Shown one piece after another: positions 24,301-36,736 of a stretch of DNA of 64,000 nt. The notes beneath the pieces were generated by a model. That model did not search any database. It had not been told where the DNA came from and was given only the letters and a program-made list of their open reading frames with translations. The DNA lies in contig WBMZ01002651.1 in NCBI GenBank assembly GCA_013400975.1, positions 62,001 to 126,000 of the forward strand, written 5' to 3'. The stretch is from Atrichornis clamosus. Lineage: Eukaryota; Chordata; Aves; Passeriformes; Menuridae. The translations under genes and the position numbers were made by a program. The number at the start of each line of letters is the position of its first letter. Positions within the stretch are counted from its first letter, which is position 1.

Positions 24301-25574
24301 TTCCTCAGAGAAGAGGGTCCAGCTTTGCAGCTGCTCTGTGAGTATACCTACAAGGAGTTTTCATCTCTCCCATAGTCTTGTAGTTGAGCACTTTGTCTTC
24401 CTTGAGAACTATAACAGATCTTTTGTCCATAGGAGCCAAAAATGCTGAGGGAGCGGGAAGGGGAAAGACAGCCTATAGCAGACAATTCTTTGGCAATCCA
24501 TATGTGATGAAAGAGTTCTTGTTTTCAATTTCCCATGCATAGGATTTCTTTTTATTTCATTAACTAATCATGTCTAATTAAAAAGTTTACTTTTTTTTAG
24601 TCAAATATATTTAAATTCTAAAATAAAAAGTCCCATTAAGTTATGGATTTTGTGGAGTATTGTACAATGTTTCACATCTTTAAAGTTCCTTTACATTGTT
24701 TTGTTTTTCACAAAAGTTTGGGGATCTTTTATTTTGTTTTGGTTTGGTTTTTACTGATGTGATATGTAAAGAAAGCCAGATAAGTAATGGTATTTTTCTT
24801 GTCTGTACCCTGGCATTTCTGGTCTTAGCAGTTCTCATCATCCTCCGTGTTACCAGAGGATAATTTAGGAGATTATTGGGCTCTTGCTGAGTTTCAGGCT
24901 CCTTTCCAGTGCAGCTTATGACAGCTGTTGTGCAATTTAAACACTTTTTCCAAAGTTTGAGTAGGTGTAGCAGAAATAAAGTGATATGCTTCTCTCAGAG
25001 TAATCTGAAATAATTCCTTCTTTTTGATTGTTATCATTTTTTAAATTTTTTTTTTGTTACTATTTTGCAAATACTCCATTCAGCCAAGGAAAAAGCTAAG
25101 ACATTTTCACCTAGGTCAGGCAATGAAAAGCTACTAGCAAAATCTATTTTCCTTTTTTCCTCTTGCTTGCTAGAGAATTAAACAAAATGCCGTAAGTCCA
25201 TTCTCCTTGTGATTAAACTCAAGAACTTTGAACGAAACCTGTCGTTCATACACTTGGAGGTAGTCAGGAATCTGTCATGACTTCAAAATCACTGCTTAAT
25301 TAGACTTAGAGTAATTTAATTAGATTTAATAATATTTTAACAGCCTACAGAATTCCCCATCCAGGTAACTACTGGAGAAATGTGGCTTGTGGGAAATATG
25401 TTTGTGTGTATATAGTGTATGGGATTTTTAGTTTCTTTGGATATTTTTTTAAGAAATGCACTTGACTTTGTCTTAAATGGCTGTCAGATAAATATGGGGT
25501 TGAACTAAATAACATGTTTAGGTAGCAGTCATTGCTATTCCTGCGTGGTACTTAGGTTGTGTTTTGTGGAAATA

Positions 25575-25608
25575 TTCATATATATACACATATGTATATA
25601 TGTATATT
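25575..25608. repeat. TA/CATA-rich microsatellite-like stretch
   Basis: Alternating TATATACACATATGTATATA text, imperfect. It is largely self-complementary and might form a hairpin. Confidence 0.55.
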
Positions 25609-26957
25609 CTACTAAGAGTACACTGTGTAGTTGGATTTTTAAAACTCAGAGTGATCATGTAGAACATAGCAACTTGCCTTTTAATAATACGTGCTTTTAT
25701 TGAATCTCACTTAGCTTATCAAACTGTAATCTACCCTTTCTGAGTAGTGATGTGAAACATAGTGACCCTGCATGACCTTTTTGAATTTATGCTCCAGTCC
25801 TCATTTCAGTTATTTATTTATCTGACTAGACTTGCAAAACTTCTTCTACTTTTTTTTCTAGGGTGGAGGGAGGAAGTTTATACAGCTGAACATCCTTAAC
25901 TTTAAACTGTTCCTTCAGAGAGAATTTGTATAGCAGCTAAAACTTGTAGATGAAAGCAACTGACTATTTCTGTAAGCATACTGTAAAACTAGAAATGTGG
26001 AACATTTTTGCCTAGATGCACTTGCCAATCCAGATGTTGCTCTCTCATTAAGCTTTTCTGCTGTGCTAAAGGAAAAAGCACATTGCCATGCTACTTTAAC
26101 ATGCTGTTTGGTGTTAGGTTTGCCCTGGATTGGCAGTGTGTGGTATAATTGAAGCTTTCTGTAGGAAACTTTGCTCTAGACTCTGGCACCCTTTTTGGCT
26201 GTGAGAGTTTGCAGCTTGTCTGTTAACGTTAGTTTTATATGTTTGTTCAACTGCTGCTTTTCTTCACGTGCAAGGGAGGAAGGGAGAACATGACTGTGAT
26301 AGTGCACTGCCAAGTTACAAACAGCTATGACTCTTAAGAATACATATACAGTTTCTTATGGGGAAGAATCTAAATTGATTCTTCCAGCTATAACCTCTGT
26401 CTTGCTCAGATGATTCTGTCTGCAGTGTTGTGTTGAGCTGTCCTAGTATGTGTCCTGCAAGGTGTAAGTACAATTTTGAGTTTGGTTAGTGGTTAGATTT
26501 GTACATAAATCAGTGGTGGTTCTTCTGCTACCCAGTGCAGCCCTGTGGTGATAAGATAATGAAGTCTTAATGAATGATTTTTCATGCTTAATTATGCTTT
26601 TGCCACTTTACAAATGGCTGCCCTGATAGTAATGTTAAAATAAGTACTGGGCAGAGAAATCTGCTTATGTATGAACATATTGGTGATCTAATTATGTAGA
26701 GATGTAGCTAGTATAACATGATACACAGCTGAGTTCTTGGTAAAGGTTTGTTTTGTTCTTCAGTGGTCAGATTTAGTCTTGCTTTTAAATTTAGAGAAAT
26801 AGAAAGTTTGCCTTAGCTGGTTGTTAAACTTTTTTAGAGCTTGAGGGCTAAATGCTCAAAGGGTGATAGAGGTATGCAAATTCTGTTCTGACTTGGCTGC
26901 CAGTGAACTGAATCTTATTTTCAACTTGGAATCTTATTTTCTTTCTTTTTTGTTTAG

Positions 26958-27043
26958 ATATTGAAGAAGAAGTTCCTCAAAGGTTTGGAAGGTTGAATGT
27001 GATCAGCATGAAGAGCTTAAAAGCAAAGTTCAGGAAGAGTGAC
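26958..27043 (+). CDS. exon 2 of the CpG-island gene, likely start codon; gene not recognised
   Basis: The acceptor is a long pyrimidine tract (TTTTCTTTCTTTTTTGTTTAG) and the donor GAC followed by GTAAGTA, both near consensus. The open frame through the exon reads DIEEEVPQRFGRLNVIS, then MKSLKAKFRKSD, and ends in phase 0. Joined to the exon 1 donor at 16,430, the frame has a TGA four bases before the junction, so the first usable in-frame Met is ATG 27,008-27,010. It has an A at -3, a favourable context. The coding part would then be 12 codons, MKSLKAKFRKSD. An out-of-frame start-stop ATGTGA sits just upstream (26,997-27,002). The peptide is basic and likely cytosolic or nuclear. The core LKAKF faintly recalls N-termini of ADAP/PRAM1-type adaptor proteins, but this is too short to assign a family. 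A different first exon could make the upstream residues coding. Confidence 0.55.
26997..27002 (+). promoter_or_regulatory. minimal start-stop upstream ORF (ATGTGA)
   Basis: An ATG followed at once by TGA lies five bases before the proposed main start at 27,008 and in a different frame. It has A at -3 relative to its own ATG if read from the genomic text (GTTGAATG gives T/G/A, a weak to fair context). Start-stop elements are known in other genes to stall scanning ribosomes and lower translation of the main frame. It matters only if exon 2 contains the true start. Confidence 0.4.
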
Positions 27044-30000
27044 GTAAGTATTTCTGCTCAGTTTGACTGCTGGTTTTCATGCTGGAAACAAGTTCTTCAC
27101 TCCCACCTTGATAAGCATGTAGGTTAATGAATTACAGAGAAGAAAACCTTTTTCCAAGCACAAAGGCAACAGCTGAGTAAGGTATGGAGTAGGCTGTTTC
27201 TATTTGTAGAGCTCTGTTATGCAAATTAACAGTATTTAACTACCTTCGTCCCCATAATTGAATCATACACGTGTGTGAGGTCTGCAGAACTTAGGTTAGA
27301 TTGTGCCCAAATTGAAACTTTGTTCCAGGTTTAGGATTAGCCTAGTAAGGACTTCACTACCCAACCAAATTTCTGTCTAAGACTAATGCCGTTCTTATCA
27401 GTGTGGTGTTGGAACACTTAATGTAATGTCTCCCCAGTCTCTGGCAGGGTTTCTTTGTCAGCAAGAATACAGGAACCAGCTGAGCAATTAGGGCAGCTGT
27501 GGTTTATCTGTTCTGGTGTGGCAGGAGGGGTGGATATGAGACTGGAGCAGTGAGGAAGAAAGACATAAACATGGAGGTCCTCAGGAAAATCTTCGGAACG
27601 GCATTTAGAGAGACATTAGGCTGCATGTGTTGCCTCTTGCCAGTAGTGATAGCAATGTCACTGGAGACCCAAGCTTCTACTTGTATAGCAAGCGTACTTC
27701 CCTTGGAGCAGTGGAACTGCTGTAATCCAGTCCTGTTCTTGTCTTTCTGTTCCTACTACTACGCATTCCAGGTTTTTGTGGTGCTAGTAGGAAGGCTGTG
27801 AAATAGGTGACTTTGTGTTTAATTAACTTTCCAGATATTGCGTGGAATTTGTAACAAATCTCCATGATCTGTGAAGAATGTAGCATTTCATGTTTCATCC
27901 TAAATTTTTTGTGCTGCTTTGAAAGAAGTGATGATGTGTTGTTTGTCATGGCCAGATTTGCATGGGGTCCTGGAGCATCCATATTGGATGAAGATGCTTA
28001 GGTTTGGAAACAGAGTTTCTCAAGATATTTTGATATTCAGGAGTAAAATTGCACAGAGCACTCAGTGTGTGTTTTGATGTAAAGATGGTCTCATGACACA
28101 CCGTTAGAGTAGTGTGCCTTACAGGCTGGCTAGAGACACATCAGTGAAGAAGATAAGAGTTACTGTTGTGGTGTAACCTGCAAATGTGCTGGTTTCTTCT
28201 TGGGAAGTCTTTTGAGCTACAGGTTAGCATTTGGGGCACCTGCTGAATTGGCTTCCTAGCAGCAGCACTAGTGGATGCTCTACTCCTTCAGTTTAGCAAG
28301 AGGTATTTCTTAAAAGATTACCTCTACAAACAAGCTGGCACAGTGTCCTGTGCCACTGCACAGAAAATAAAAATCATTATCACAAAGTGTCTGGTTTCCC
28401 ATCTAACTGAACTTGCCTGTCAGTTCAGAACTGCTAAAGTTCTCTGGTCAGACATTGTTGTTCCTGTTGCAACGAGTAGTAGCAATAGCTACTTAGAGTT
28501 CAACTGCACCACTAAAACTTTTAATAGGCATTTGCCTGAGTAATGGGAACAGTCTGTTGGCTGATACATGAACACATTTGGGAGTTAGGTGTGCCCATGT
28601 GTTAGGATGACTTCATTTACACTTTTATGCTACTTGGCTGGGCTGCTGCTCTGGAGCAAAGGCTAAGTGACATGTGTGATGAAACCAGACCTTGCTGTAG
28701 CTAGTCCAGCCACTGCTATAAATCACACTTACTCCTTACTTATCTAACCTTGATAACTTGCATATGCCTCTCCTCAAAATCAAGGGCAGTCTGAAAGTAA
28801 TTGCTGTTTTGATACTACTGCTGTCTACTGGCTGGAGACAAAGTTGACCGCAAAGGATTTTTCAGATACCTAAAATTTAGATACGCAGCTCTAAGAGCAC
28901 AACAGTCTAAATCCATGACAGTCTGGTTCCCTCTGTTTTGAAGCCAAGCCTTAAGGGCATAATTCAAGGCAACCAACAGGAGCTGTTCCATATTTTATGC
29001 AAGATAAGCAAGGAAAATTATCCTTCTCTTCAGTTTCCAGAAGCTGCTCTTAGATACAGTTTTTGAGGAGGAGAAAAAGGAGGTCTTTTTAATTGTCATT
29101 AGTTGTATTTGTGTCTCAATTTATAAGATGTAGTAACTGCTCTTGGATTGAGGATAATGGTAAAGTCAGCAGGAATGGACTGAGTATTTTTCTCATTCCT
29201 TTCTAAAATAAATCTCTAATTTATTATTTTTTGGAACTGAAGATGTCTTGGGGTAAGGAAAACTACCCTTCTCTGTAACCTCATTGTTAGCATAAAAAAT
29301 TTAAGTGTGGGAAGAGTAGGAAATAAGTCTTCAAGGTGTGTGTGAGAAATAGGAATTACACAAACACTTCTCCAGCAGTAAGGCTGATAACATAAATCTC
29401 TGTGCTGGAATGAAGACTCTGAGGGAAATTTCACTGATGTATTGAAGCTCTCTAGGCTTTTCTGGAGTCACTGAATTGAAAGTGAGTATAAATGCGGATA
29501 TTCAAGTATATTTCTGGGTGTCTCTGCTGGAAGGCATTGCTTTGGTGCTGTAGTGACACCAGTCTTGATGCTTTTGAAAGAAATGGTCAGACTCCCTCTT
29601 TTTTTCACATTTGCTCTTCTCATTTTGAGGGTGTCTGACCCCCTGAACCAGTTCAAGAACAAGGAGGGATGGAAAATTACTTTGTGGAGTGAGTATCAGC
29701 TGGTTGACTCTCTGCTCTGTCTTACTGTAGGGTCAGCCCTGGGAGGAGTGGTGGAAGTAGGAGGAACAGCAGGACTTCCCTTTCTGTAGCTGTTGCTTGG
29801 CTCAGTTGCATTGTCATATCACACCCTGAGAATATTGGCCCAAAAAGGCAGAAGGGTGGGCATGCCAGCAATGGAGTTGCAGGAACAAGCAAATAATAAG
29901 GCTGCTAGTTCAAATATTTAGCATAATTCATATAGTCTCCAGCTGAGAGATCAGGCTATGACTCTTAGATGTAGGAGAGACTCCTCAGTTCACGCTTTTG

Positions 30001-33000
30001 CTGTATCCCTGTATCTCACCTGATTTACTGTGTGTGAAGCCAGCTCCATTAACTGGAGAATCTTTTGTCCTTGACACACTTAATCGCTGTGAAATCCTTC
30101 CTGGGGGTGACTGTTGCCATGTGAACATGTGTATTTGGAGAGAAGGAACAAGATTTATCGCTCTGTCACAAATGACTATTGTCAGAGTGTGATGTGTAGT
30201 CACAGGAGGATGCTTGCAGACTGGGAATCTGTGACCAGGGTGCCTGCGTGGGAGCAAATGCCAAGACTGGAAGCTAAGCAGTGCATGTGCACACTTAAAG
30301 AATGTGTAGACTACAGAAATTGCAATCATGTCTTGACGAAGCAACAAGTCTCTTCTGTCTGAGAATCTGTATTTTCTCCACTCTCCTCATCTCTTGTTTC
30401 TCATTATCAAACACAAACCCTACTATTAAACACATAAAAGGGTGACAAGTCTAATTGTTGCTAGAGACTATCACATATGACACTTGAAAAAGTTGCTACG
30501 GTAATACTAGAAACTATCATTTCAGAGCTGAATTTGTTTATTGACTGTCCATAGTTTATTCGTAGAATGGAGGATGAATGTCTCTACCCAGCAAAACAGT
30601 TCTTCACTGTTTCTGCTAGAAAAGCAAATTTCGAAACATTACAATTAAAAGAAAAACAAAGCTACTGATGTCCAATTAGGCCTCTAATATTTGAGATGGG
30701 AGTGTTTTCCTTAGTAACTAGTCAGTTTGGCCCTGACTTCAAAATTGTCTAGAATCTTAAACAGTGGCAAAGTGGATTTTCAAATGTGCAAAGATTAAAC
30801 CTGTCTAAACACGTTTTGCCTGCTTCTTAAGTATGACAAGATGCTCATCAACATTTTTAGGCACCTACACATATTTAAATATCTAGCTCTTTGATACTGA
30901 GGTGATGTAGGTGCGTAAGTGATTTGTTTAGTTAGATTGGTTTTTAACCATGTTTTTAACCTAGAAAAGGCATATTGTGTGAAGATTGAGATGGTTTGGA
31001 TTGTTTACACTCTCTTAAGTCTATAGGCGAAAACTGAAATCTTCTAGGGCTCTTTTTTGTGAGTGATCTTTTGTGTGAAGATCATCTGAAAAACACGTAT
31101 TGCAATTTGGCAGTGGACCAATTTTCTTCTAACTACTAGCTTGTTGAATGGACAAGCAGATTAGGATTGGGACTTTTTTCCAAATATCTTCAATACTGAA
31201 TAATTAAAATAGTAGAGTCTCTTCTAAAATTGAAAATGGACTGTGCAGTTCAGCAGAAAAGGTACCTACTGTCAGATGCAGAGCCAAGACAGGCTAGGAT
31301 TCCCCAATGCTAATTACCAGCTGTAACCTCTGGTGTTTCTGGAAATGCCTATTTGTTGTACTGTTACGTGGGGGTTGAGAATTTAGCAGTTCTAATGAAA
31401 ATTTCTGCTTTTTGGCCTTTGGTGTAGTCATTGTTCCATAAATCTCAACATGATGAGGAGTTAGGTATGCTATAGTGTAAAATCTCAGTCTTAATCTAGA
31501 CGCTATGCTAATTAAGGCTTGACATCTCTTTTTAATGCCAAATGTTCTAAGTAGTCAGCTTCCATTTAGCAGTTTTTAAAGTATAAAAAGCTAAGCTGCT
31601 TGAGGATCTGAAATGGAAAGGTTGCTGGGATGCATTCAATTGAAGTCTGTCTTCTTGTGTGCTCTTGACTGAATGTGTGGGAGAACAAAACTTGGGTGGG
31701 GCAACTTGAAAAGTAATAAAGCAGGATCTCTTACAAAAACAGCCTTTAAATTGTTCTGTCCACTGAAAGCTACAATTAACCTTGAAAGGAGCATGAGATT
31801 GAAATTTGCGGTATTTACTCTGTATATAAATACTTCCTTTTGGGGTAATTGTGACAAAAAACCCCACAAAGTTCACTCTGGCAAAAAAGTGAAATGGCAA
31901 TGTTGTCTGACCATTGCACACAATTATTTAGAAAATGAACTGCTGAAGCTTGCTTTTATTTCAGTGTCCTACTTTTACTGGGTGTTGGATTGTATCAACC
32001 TGAAACACATAATCATGATTGTAGTTTTCACTCAGTTTACTGTGTTCTTCAGCAGTGATTTTTGATTCCACTACACAGTGTGTAATGGAAGGTTTGATCT
32101 CTGGAGTGTACAGATTGTTCTCAACCCTTTCTTCTTGGGAATGGAAAATTGAACCTTCACTCCCTCTTGAAACAGGTGCTGTGGCTCCTGATTCTCCCTA
32201 CCTCTGTCAGGAGTCAAGGCTTCTGCCATCCACCCCATTTTCTGTTCCAGAGCAGTTTGGCTTCATGCCTCCAGTTCTGGACAGCAGAAAGCTCTGCTCT
32301 AGTCAGCTTGCTCTCCCAACTTAAATGCTTTGTGTAGGAAGGAAATTAAACATGTTCTGAGTACGTTAGAGTAAGACCTTCTGCCTCTCCCAGTCAGCCC
32401 AACGTGAACCTCTTGCCATCAAGTAAGGTATTTTCTTTATTATTGACATTAGAAATGTCCTCAGAGTACTTGTAAAGTTGTCTTTTTCAGGTGAACTGTA
32501 ATTCTGGTGCACTTGAGCCCTCTGTGAGGCGGCGCACAAGTTATGCAGCATCTCTTTTAATGGTGGAAAGAAAATGTAATGGAGAAGACAAGCAAAGACT
32601 GACAGATAAGGATATCAGGAAACAGAAGGGAAACAAAAAGATCTGAAAGGGAGGAGTAAAGAGGGACAGTTGAAGCAAAAGGGTCAGAGTTACTATTCTG
32701 GTAACTGTCCTGTGAGAAGAAGTGACTGGGCTCCTGTGGATTGCCTGCTGGTCATCTGTCTCTGGGTGGGAAAGTACAAAGAGTGTTTGAGGCTAAAAAA
32801 CTTGCAGATATTCTATAAAAAACCTGCATCATCTCCAAATGGTTGAGATGGAAAGGAAAGGGAATTGGTTAAATGAGAACTGTGCTGTGGTGTTTGGAAT
32901 TACAGCAGATGAACCTGGGTTGGAGTTAGCTTACTTTGAGCAAACACATAGTTATTTCCTTAAACAGGATTATGAAATGGGAGTAAGTAGGAAGAAGAAA

Positions 33001-34904
33001 GGCAAATTGGCATATACAAACTAGAAAAAACTAGTATTTTTAAATATATTGGTAACAAGAAAGGAATCTTTTTGTGTAGAAACATTTCTTTTGTGTCCCT
33101 TTAAACAGAGCACAAAAGTTCAAAGGCCTGAGTTTGGAAGAGTTGGAAAAAAGCAATTGTAATTTTTTCATTTATTTGTTTACCTCTAGTAAGATTTAAA
33201 TGTAAAGTAAAATAAATGTTAAAATAATAAATGGGCAGTCTGTGTGTTCTTCCTGTGGTACACTATATCCCCTCTTCCCTTTTGGCACTACTCGTGCCTA
33301 ATCTGATATGTCCAGCTGTCGAAGCTGTCTGTTAAAACTCATGTAAAGGAGAGGATTTAAGGAATGTCCCAGTCTTTGTGTTTGAGGACTTTTGTCTTGT
33401 TTTTTGTTGTTAATAATGACAATTTTCTGTGAATATCTGCTGTAATATTATCTAGTGAATACAACACCCATGCGTTTTATTTTAGTGGAGATTTGAGTCT
33501 TTTCATTCTATGCTTATATTTTGGTAGTTTGTGAATGATAGGAGCAGACAACAAATTCTAAGGAGTTAGTCAGGCTGAAAGAGATGTAGTATTTACCTCA
33601 TTCCAGCAATGTGTTCTAGTGCTATTCTTCAAGAAGCCGCTCTGATTGCGTGTAGTCCAGGCAAATGCCCAGCATTAGGGATATGTCAAACTCTTTTTTG
33701 CTTCCTTGCACATTGTCACACTTGAGGTGTTCTGAATATATGTCTCATGTGTGTTCTGAATATCTGTGAAGCTTAAGCACAGACTAGAATCAGGGTGCCA
33801 GTGGCCATTCTTCCCAGGACATGGGAAGTGTGGACTTGTGTAATTATTCTAATGTGTGAAAAGCTATTTAAAGAGCTAATTTTCCTACTTCAAGACCTAA
33901 GTGATCTAGACATAGCTGCAGCTTTAGGCTTTTAAAAATACTGTTAAACTTGTGCTGGCAAAAGCCATTGTAGTTGATGTCTTTTAACTACAGTTTCAGG
34001 ATGTCTTAATTTCTTAGACTCATAGCTTATATTCACATTTATTGTTACCACAGCTACTATCTCATCCTGTATTTAGGTTGTTATGTGGACTCCATATTTA
34101 CCTTGCAGTATTTTGAGGTAGAAAACTCTTTAAGAGATGTTCTTGTTCCACCTGACACTAGTGCTACTTTGTACTATTTGGATTTTGAGAGGTGACATAA
34201 TATAATTAGCAAAACATAATCTGAAACACCAGCTAAATTTACTTCTCTACGACTGTCTGAGGAGCCTCATTCCCCAGATATACTGCATGTATATATCTCA
34301 GATGAAATACACAGCTAACTGTCCAGAACACTTGCATTGACTTGATTGCAACGATAGAACAAAGGTATTTTAATAACTTTGCAAATAATGTGGTTACCAA
34401 TGCGTATGTGTGTGTCTGACATGCTGTGTGACTCAGTTCATGGGTGCATACCTCTTTTCTTTCATCTTTGCTTCTTTGCTGTGTGTGGTGGAAACTTCTT
34501 AGGAATCTTGTAAACCTGGGTAACCTGTCTGCTTATCCAGAGCCTGAAACAGTGCCCTTTGAAGTTAGAAGAAAGACTTCAGTCTGCTTGGCTGAGCTGA
34601 GGAATGGATTTCCCTTCAGTGTTCCATAGAATACACATGGCTATGGAAGATGTTCAGATTGGCAGATTACCCAATAGTGGCTTCTTTTTGGGGTCTAGAG
34701 TAGGTTGAATTTTTGTTCTGTTCCTCCTGCTTTTTTTTTTCCTTTGGGGGATGATGCTTGTGATCTGATGTGATTCTGTTTGGCGGGAGCAATGGCAACC
34801 TGTTACATCTAGCTTCAATCTACCCTGTTTCAGTTTTAAACCATTACTCTTTCTCGTATTGCAACAGGTCCTGATGAAAGGTCCCTGCCGTTCTTTACTA
34901 GCCC
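27044..34904 (+). other. probable intron 2, first part
   Basis: Almost 8 kb of AT-rich sequence without a recognised element. The octamer-like TATGCAAATTA lies near 27,218-27,228. Open frames such as 28,271-28,543 and 31,673-32,065 lack splice context and domain signatures. A weaker exon-like interval at 32,839-32,990 (donor GGGAGTAAGT) was considered and set aside. Confidence 0.45.
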
Positions 34905-35655
34905 CCTTTAAGTATCAAAAGGCACAAAAAGGTCTTCCAGAGCCTTCTCTTCTCCAGGCTGAACAACCCCAGTGCTCTCAGCCTGTCCTCAGAGGAGAGG
35001 TGCTCCAGCCCTTTGATCTCCAATGCATTCCCAGAGCTGGATGCAGGGCTCCAGGTGGGTCTCACCAGAGCTGGCAGAGGGGCAGAATCCCCTCCCTGCC
35101 CTGCTGCCCACGGGGCTCTGGATGCAGCCCAGGACACGTTAGGCTCTCTGGGCTGTGAGTGCCCATGGCTGGGACGTGTCCAGCCTCTCACCCACCAGCA
35201 CCCCCAAATCTTTCTCCCAGGATGGCTCTCAATCCCTTCATGCCCCAGCCTCTCTTGATACTGGGGATTGCTCTGGTCCATGTGCAGCACCTTGTATTTG
35301 GCCTTGCTGAACCTCATGATGTTCCCATGGGTCCACTTCTTGAGCTTGTCCAGGTCCCTTTGGATGACATCCTGTCCCTCAGCTGTGTCAAACGCACCTC
35401 TCAGCTTGGTGTCATCTGTAAATTTGCCAAGAGTACACTTCATCCCACTGTCGGTGTCACAGATGAAGACATTGAGCAGTACTGGTCCCAGTAGAGGCCC
35501 CTGAGGGACACTGCTCATCCCTGATCCCCATCTGGACACTGACCCTTTGACAACTGCCTTCTGGATGCAGCCATCCAGCCAGTTCGTTATCCACCAGCCA
35601 GTCCATCAAATCCATATATCTTTCATTTAGAGAGTAGGATGTTGGGGAGGCCATG
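34905..35655 (-). mobile_element. CR1 LINE fragment with reverse transcriptase core
   Basis: Minus-strand CR1, antisense to the gene. The minus strand encodes VPQGPLLGPVLLNVF, the RT motif before the active site, then the active-site box FTDD near 35,411-35,422 with both aspartates kept. DVIQRDLDKLKKW and IMRFSKAKYKVLH follow. Compared with the copy at 288-1985, about 55 bases between the two blocks at 35,022-35,030 are deleted, and the last 150 bases of the 3' end are missing. The two copies share a nearly identical 140-base segment (35,036-35,170 against 588-722), so they belong to one subfamily. It is truncated at both ends and inactive. Confidence 0.92.
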
Positions 35656-36485
35656 TGTTGATCCCATGATTTCTCTGTGCTTATCAGGGGAAGAAGTAGG
35701 GCACCTTTCTTTAATTCCTTTGGCTGTGGCTAAGGGAACCTGGACAGCATATTGTGTGCTTATACCTTATGTTTTTGAGCAGGACTGCAAGTGAAGTGCT
35801 GTACAGCAAGAAGCTCTCCTAGGCTTCATGTTGGGCAGCAGTCTTTTTCCGGGAGTGAATACCACTTCTTAATGTGTATCTTGTTTGCTTGTAAACTTAG
35901 AGTTGCTCAGTGTGTTTTGGTTTTGTTATTCGTAGTGTAGGTGCCTTGTGTGCAAGCCGGGTCTCGCTTCAGCTGGATTGCTGTGCTGGTTATTTAGCAT
36001 GTTGTGCACTCAAGAGGAAGGTTGTGTTATCCATGTGTTTGTGAGGAACATTATCTCAGTTTAATGTCACAGCAGAAAATTCCTGAAAATTTCCTGTGGT
36101 GATGCACTGCAGCTATCTCCGTTTACTCAGAGGATGGTAAGATGTGTGTGATTTCAGGTGTAAGCTGTTGTTTTTTTATGTTTGTGAGTAATTTTGCTTT
36201 CCTTGGAGGGTCATTTAAGGGAAAACGTAATTTACATTAATTTATATTGATTGCTAAACTGTGATATAGTGAATGAGATGAGGAAAACATGAGCAGTGTG
36301 TGGGGAAAATGGCTCCAGTAAGTTTCTTCTGTTGAAGGGTGACCACTGGTTTCTGTTATATTGCCTAGGATTTTGGGATAATGCATGGTATGTTTTTCTC
36401 ATTTTTAAGTGTGGGTGCTTGCTCAGTCATTGGACATTAGGTGGTAAACACCAAAGTTTCTTTATTATTTTCTTCTTTTAATTAG

Positions 36486-36736
36486 GCTAGCTGGGGGAGC
36501 ATGGGACCTCCTCTGACCATAGAAGCTTATGTCCAGACTCTTCTCATTCACTGTATCTGTATCACTGCACAGTTTTGGGCGAATGAGCAACTATGGCTGC
36601 TGTTTCACCCTGTAAAATACTTAGTATCTACTTCATTTAGCTGTGCACTGTTGAAGGGAAGGCACCCAGTCCAGTTTGAGAATTTCCTATGCAAAATGGA
36701 AGAATATAAAGTAAGTGTTCTTCAGAGACGAGGAAG
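36486..36736 (+). CDS. candidate coding exon, unidentified protein
   Basis: The acceptor is a strong pyrimidine tract ending CTTCTTTTAATTAG. The best donor is GGAAG followed by GTGAGTTT at 36,737; an alternative, AAA followed by GTAAGTG, lies at 36,711. One frame is open for 83 codons. It is preceded directly by the TAG of the acceptor and closed by a TGA that overlaps the donor, so the open frame coincides with the splice-bounded interval. The peptide starts ASWGSMGPPLTIEAYVQTLL, contains a hydrophobic and cysteine-containing stretch, and ends KMEEYKVSVLQRRG. It enters in phase 0, as required after exon 2. It exits in phase 0 with the first donor or phase 2 with the second. No family is recognised, and composition does not clearly separate it from chance. 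Confidence 0.28.

Larger units (their letters stand above)
16431..26957 (+). other. probable intron 1
   Basis: About 10.5 kb between the CpG-island donor and the exon 2 acceptor. It holds the rest of the CpG island, one antisense CR1 (19,739-20,525), a possible old SINE relic (21,313-21,372), a poly(A) run (17,641-17,654) and a TATA/CATA-rich stretch (25,575-25,608). The 126-codon open frame at 19,193-19,573 has no recognisable domain and no clear splice context, so I do not call it a gene. TTACGTCA at 23,153-23,160 is a CRE/C/EBP-like site of unknown meaning. Confidence 0.55.
20526..26957 (+). other. gene-free stretch of probable intron 1
   Basis: AT-rich sequence with no recognisable exon, RNA or young repeat apart from the possible SINE relic at 21,313-21,372. 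The stretch 25,575-25,608 is an imperfect TATATA/CATATG microsatellite. Bases 24,697-24,755 are T/G-rich low complexity. A T-rich tract directly before 26,957 is the polypyrimidine tract of exon 2. Confidence 0.5.

Noticed and set aside
29631..29689. Exon-like interval with peptide VSDPLNQFKNKEGWKITLW
   Set aside because: The acceptor would be GAG, which is disfavoured, the donor is moderate, and the phase does not fit exon 2.
32839..33024. Exon-like frame ending near donor GGGAGTAAGT
   Set aside because: The donor is good and the peptide looks plausible, but the upstream acceptors have poor, purine-rich tracts, and its entry phase does not fit exon 2.
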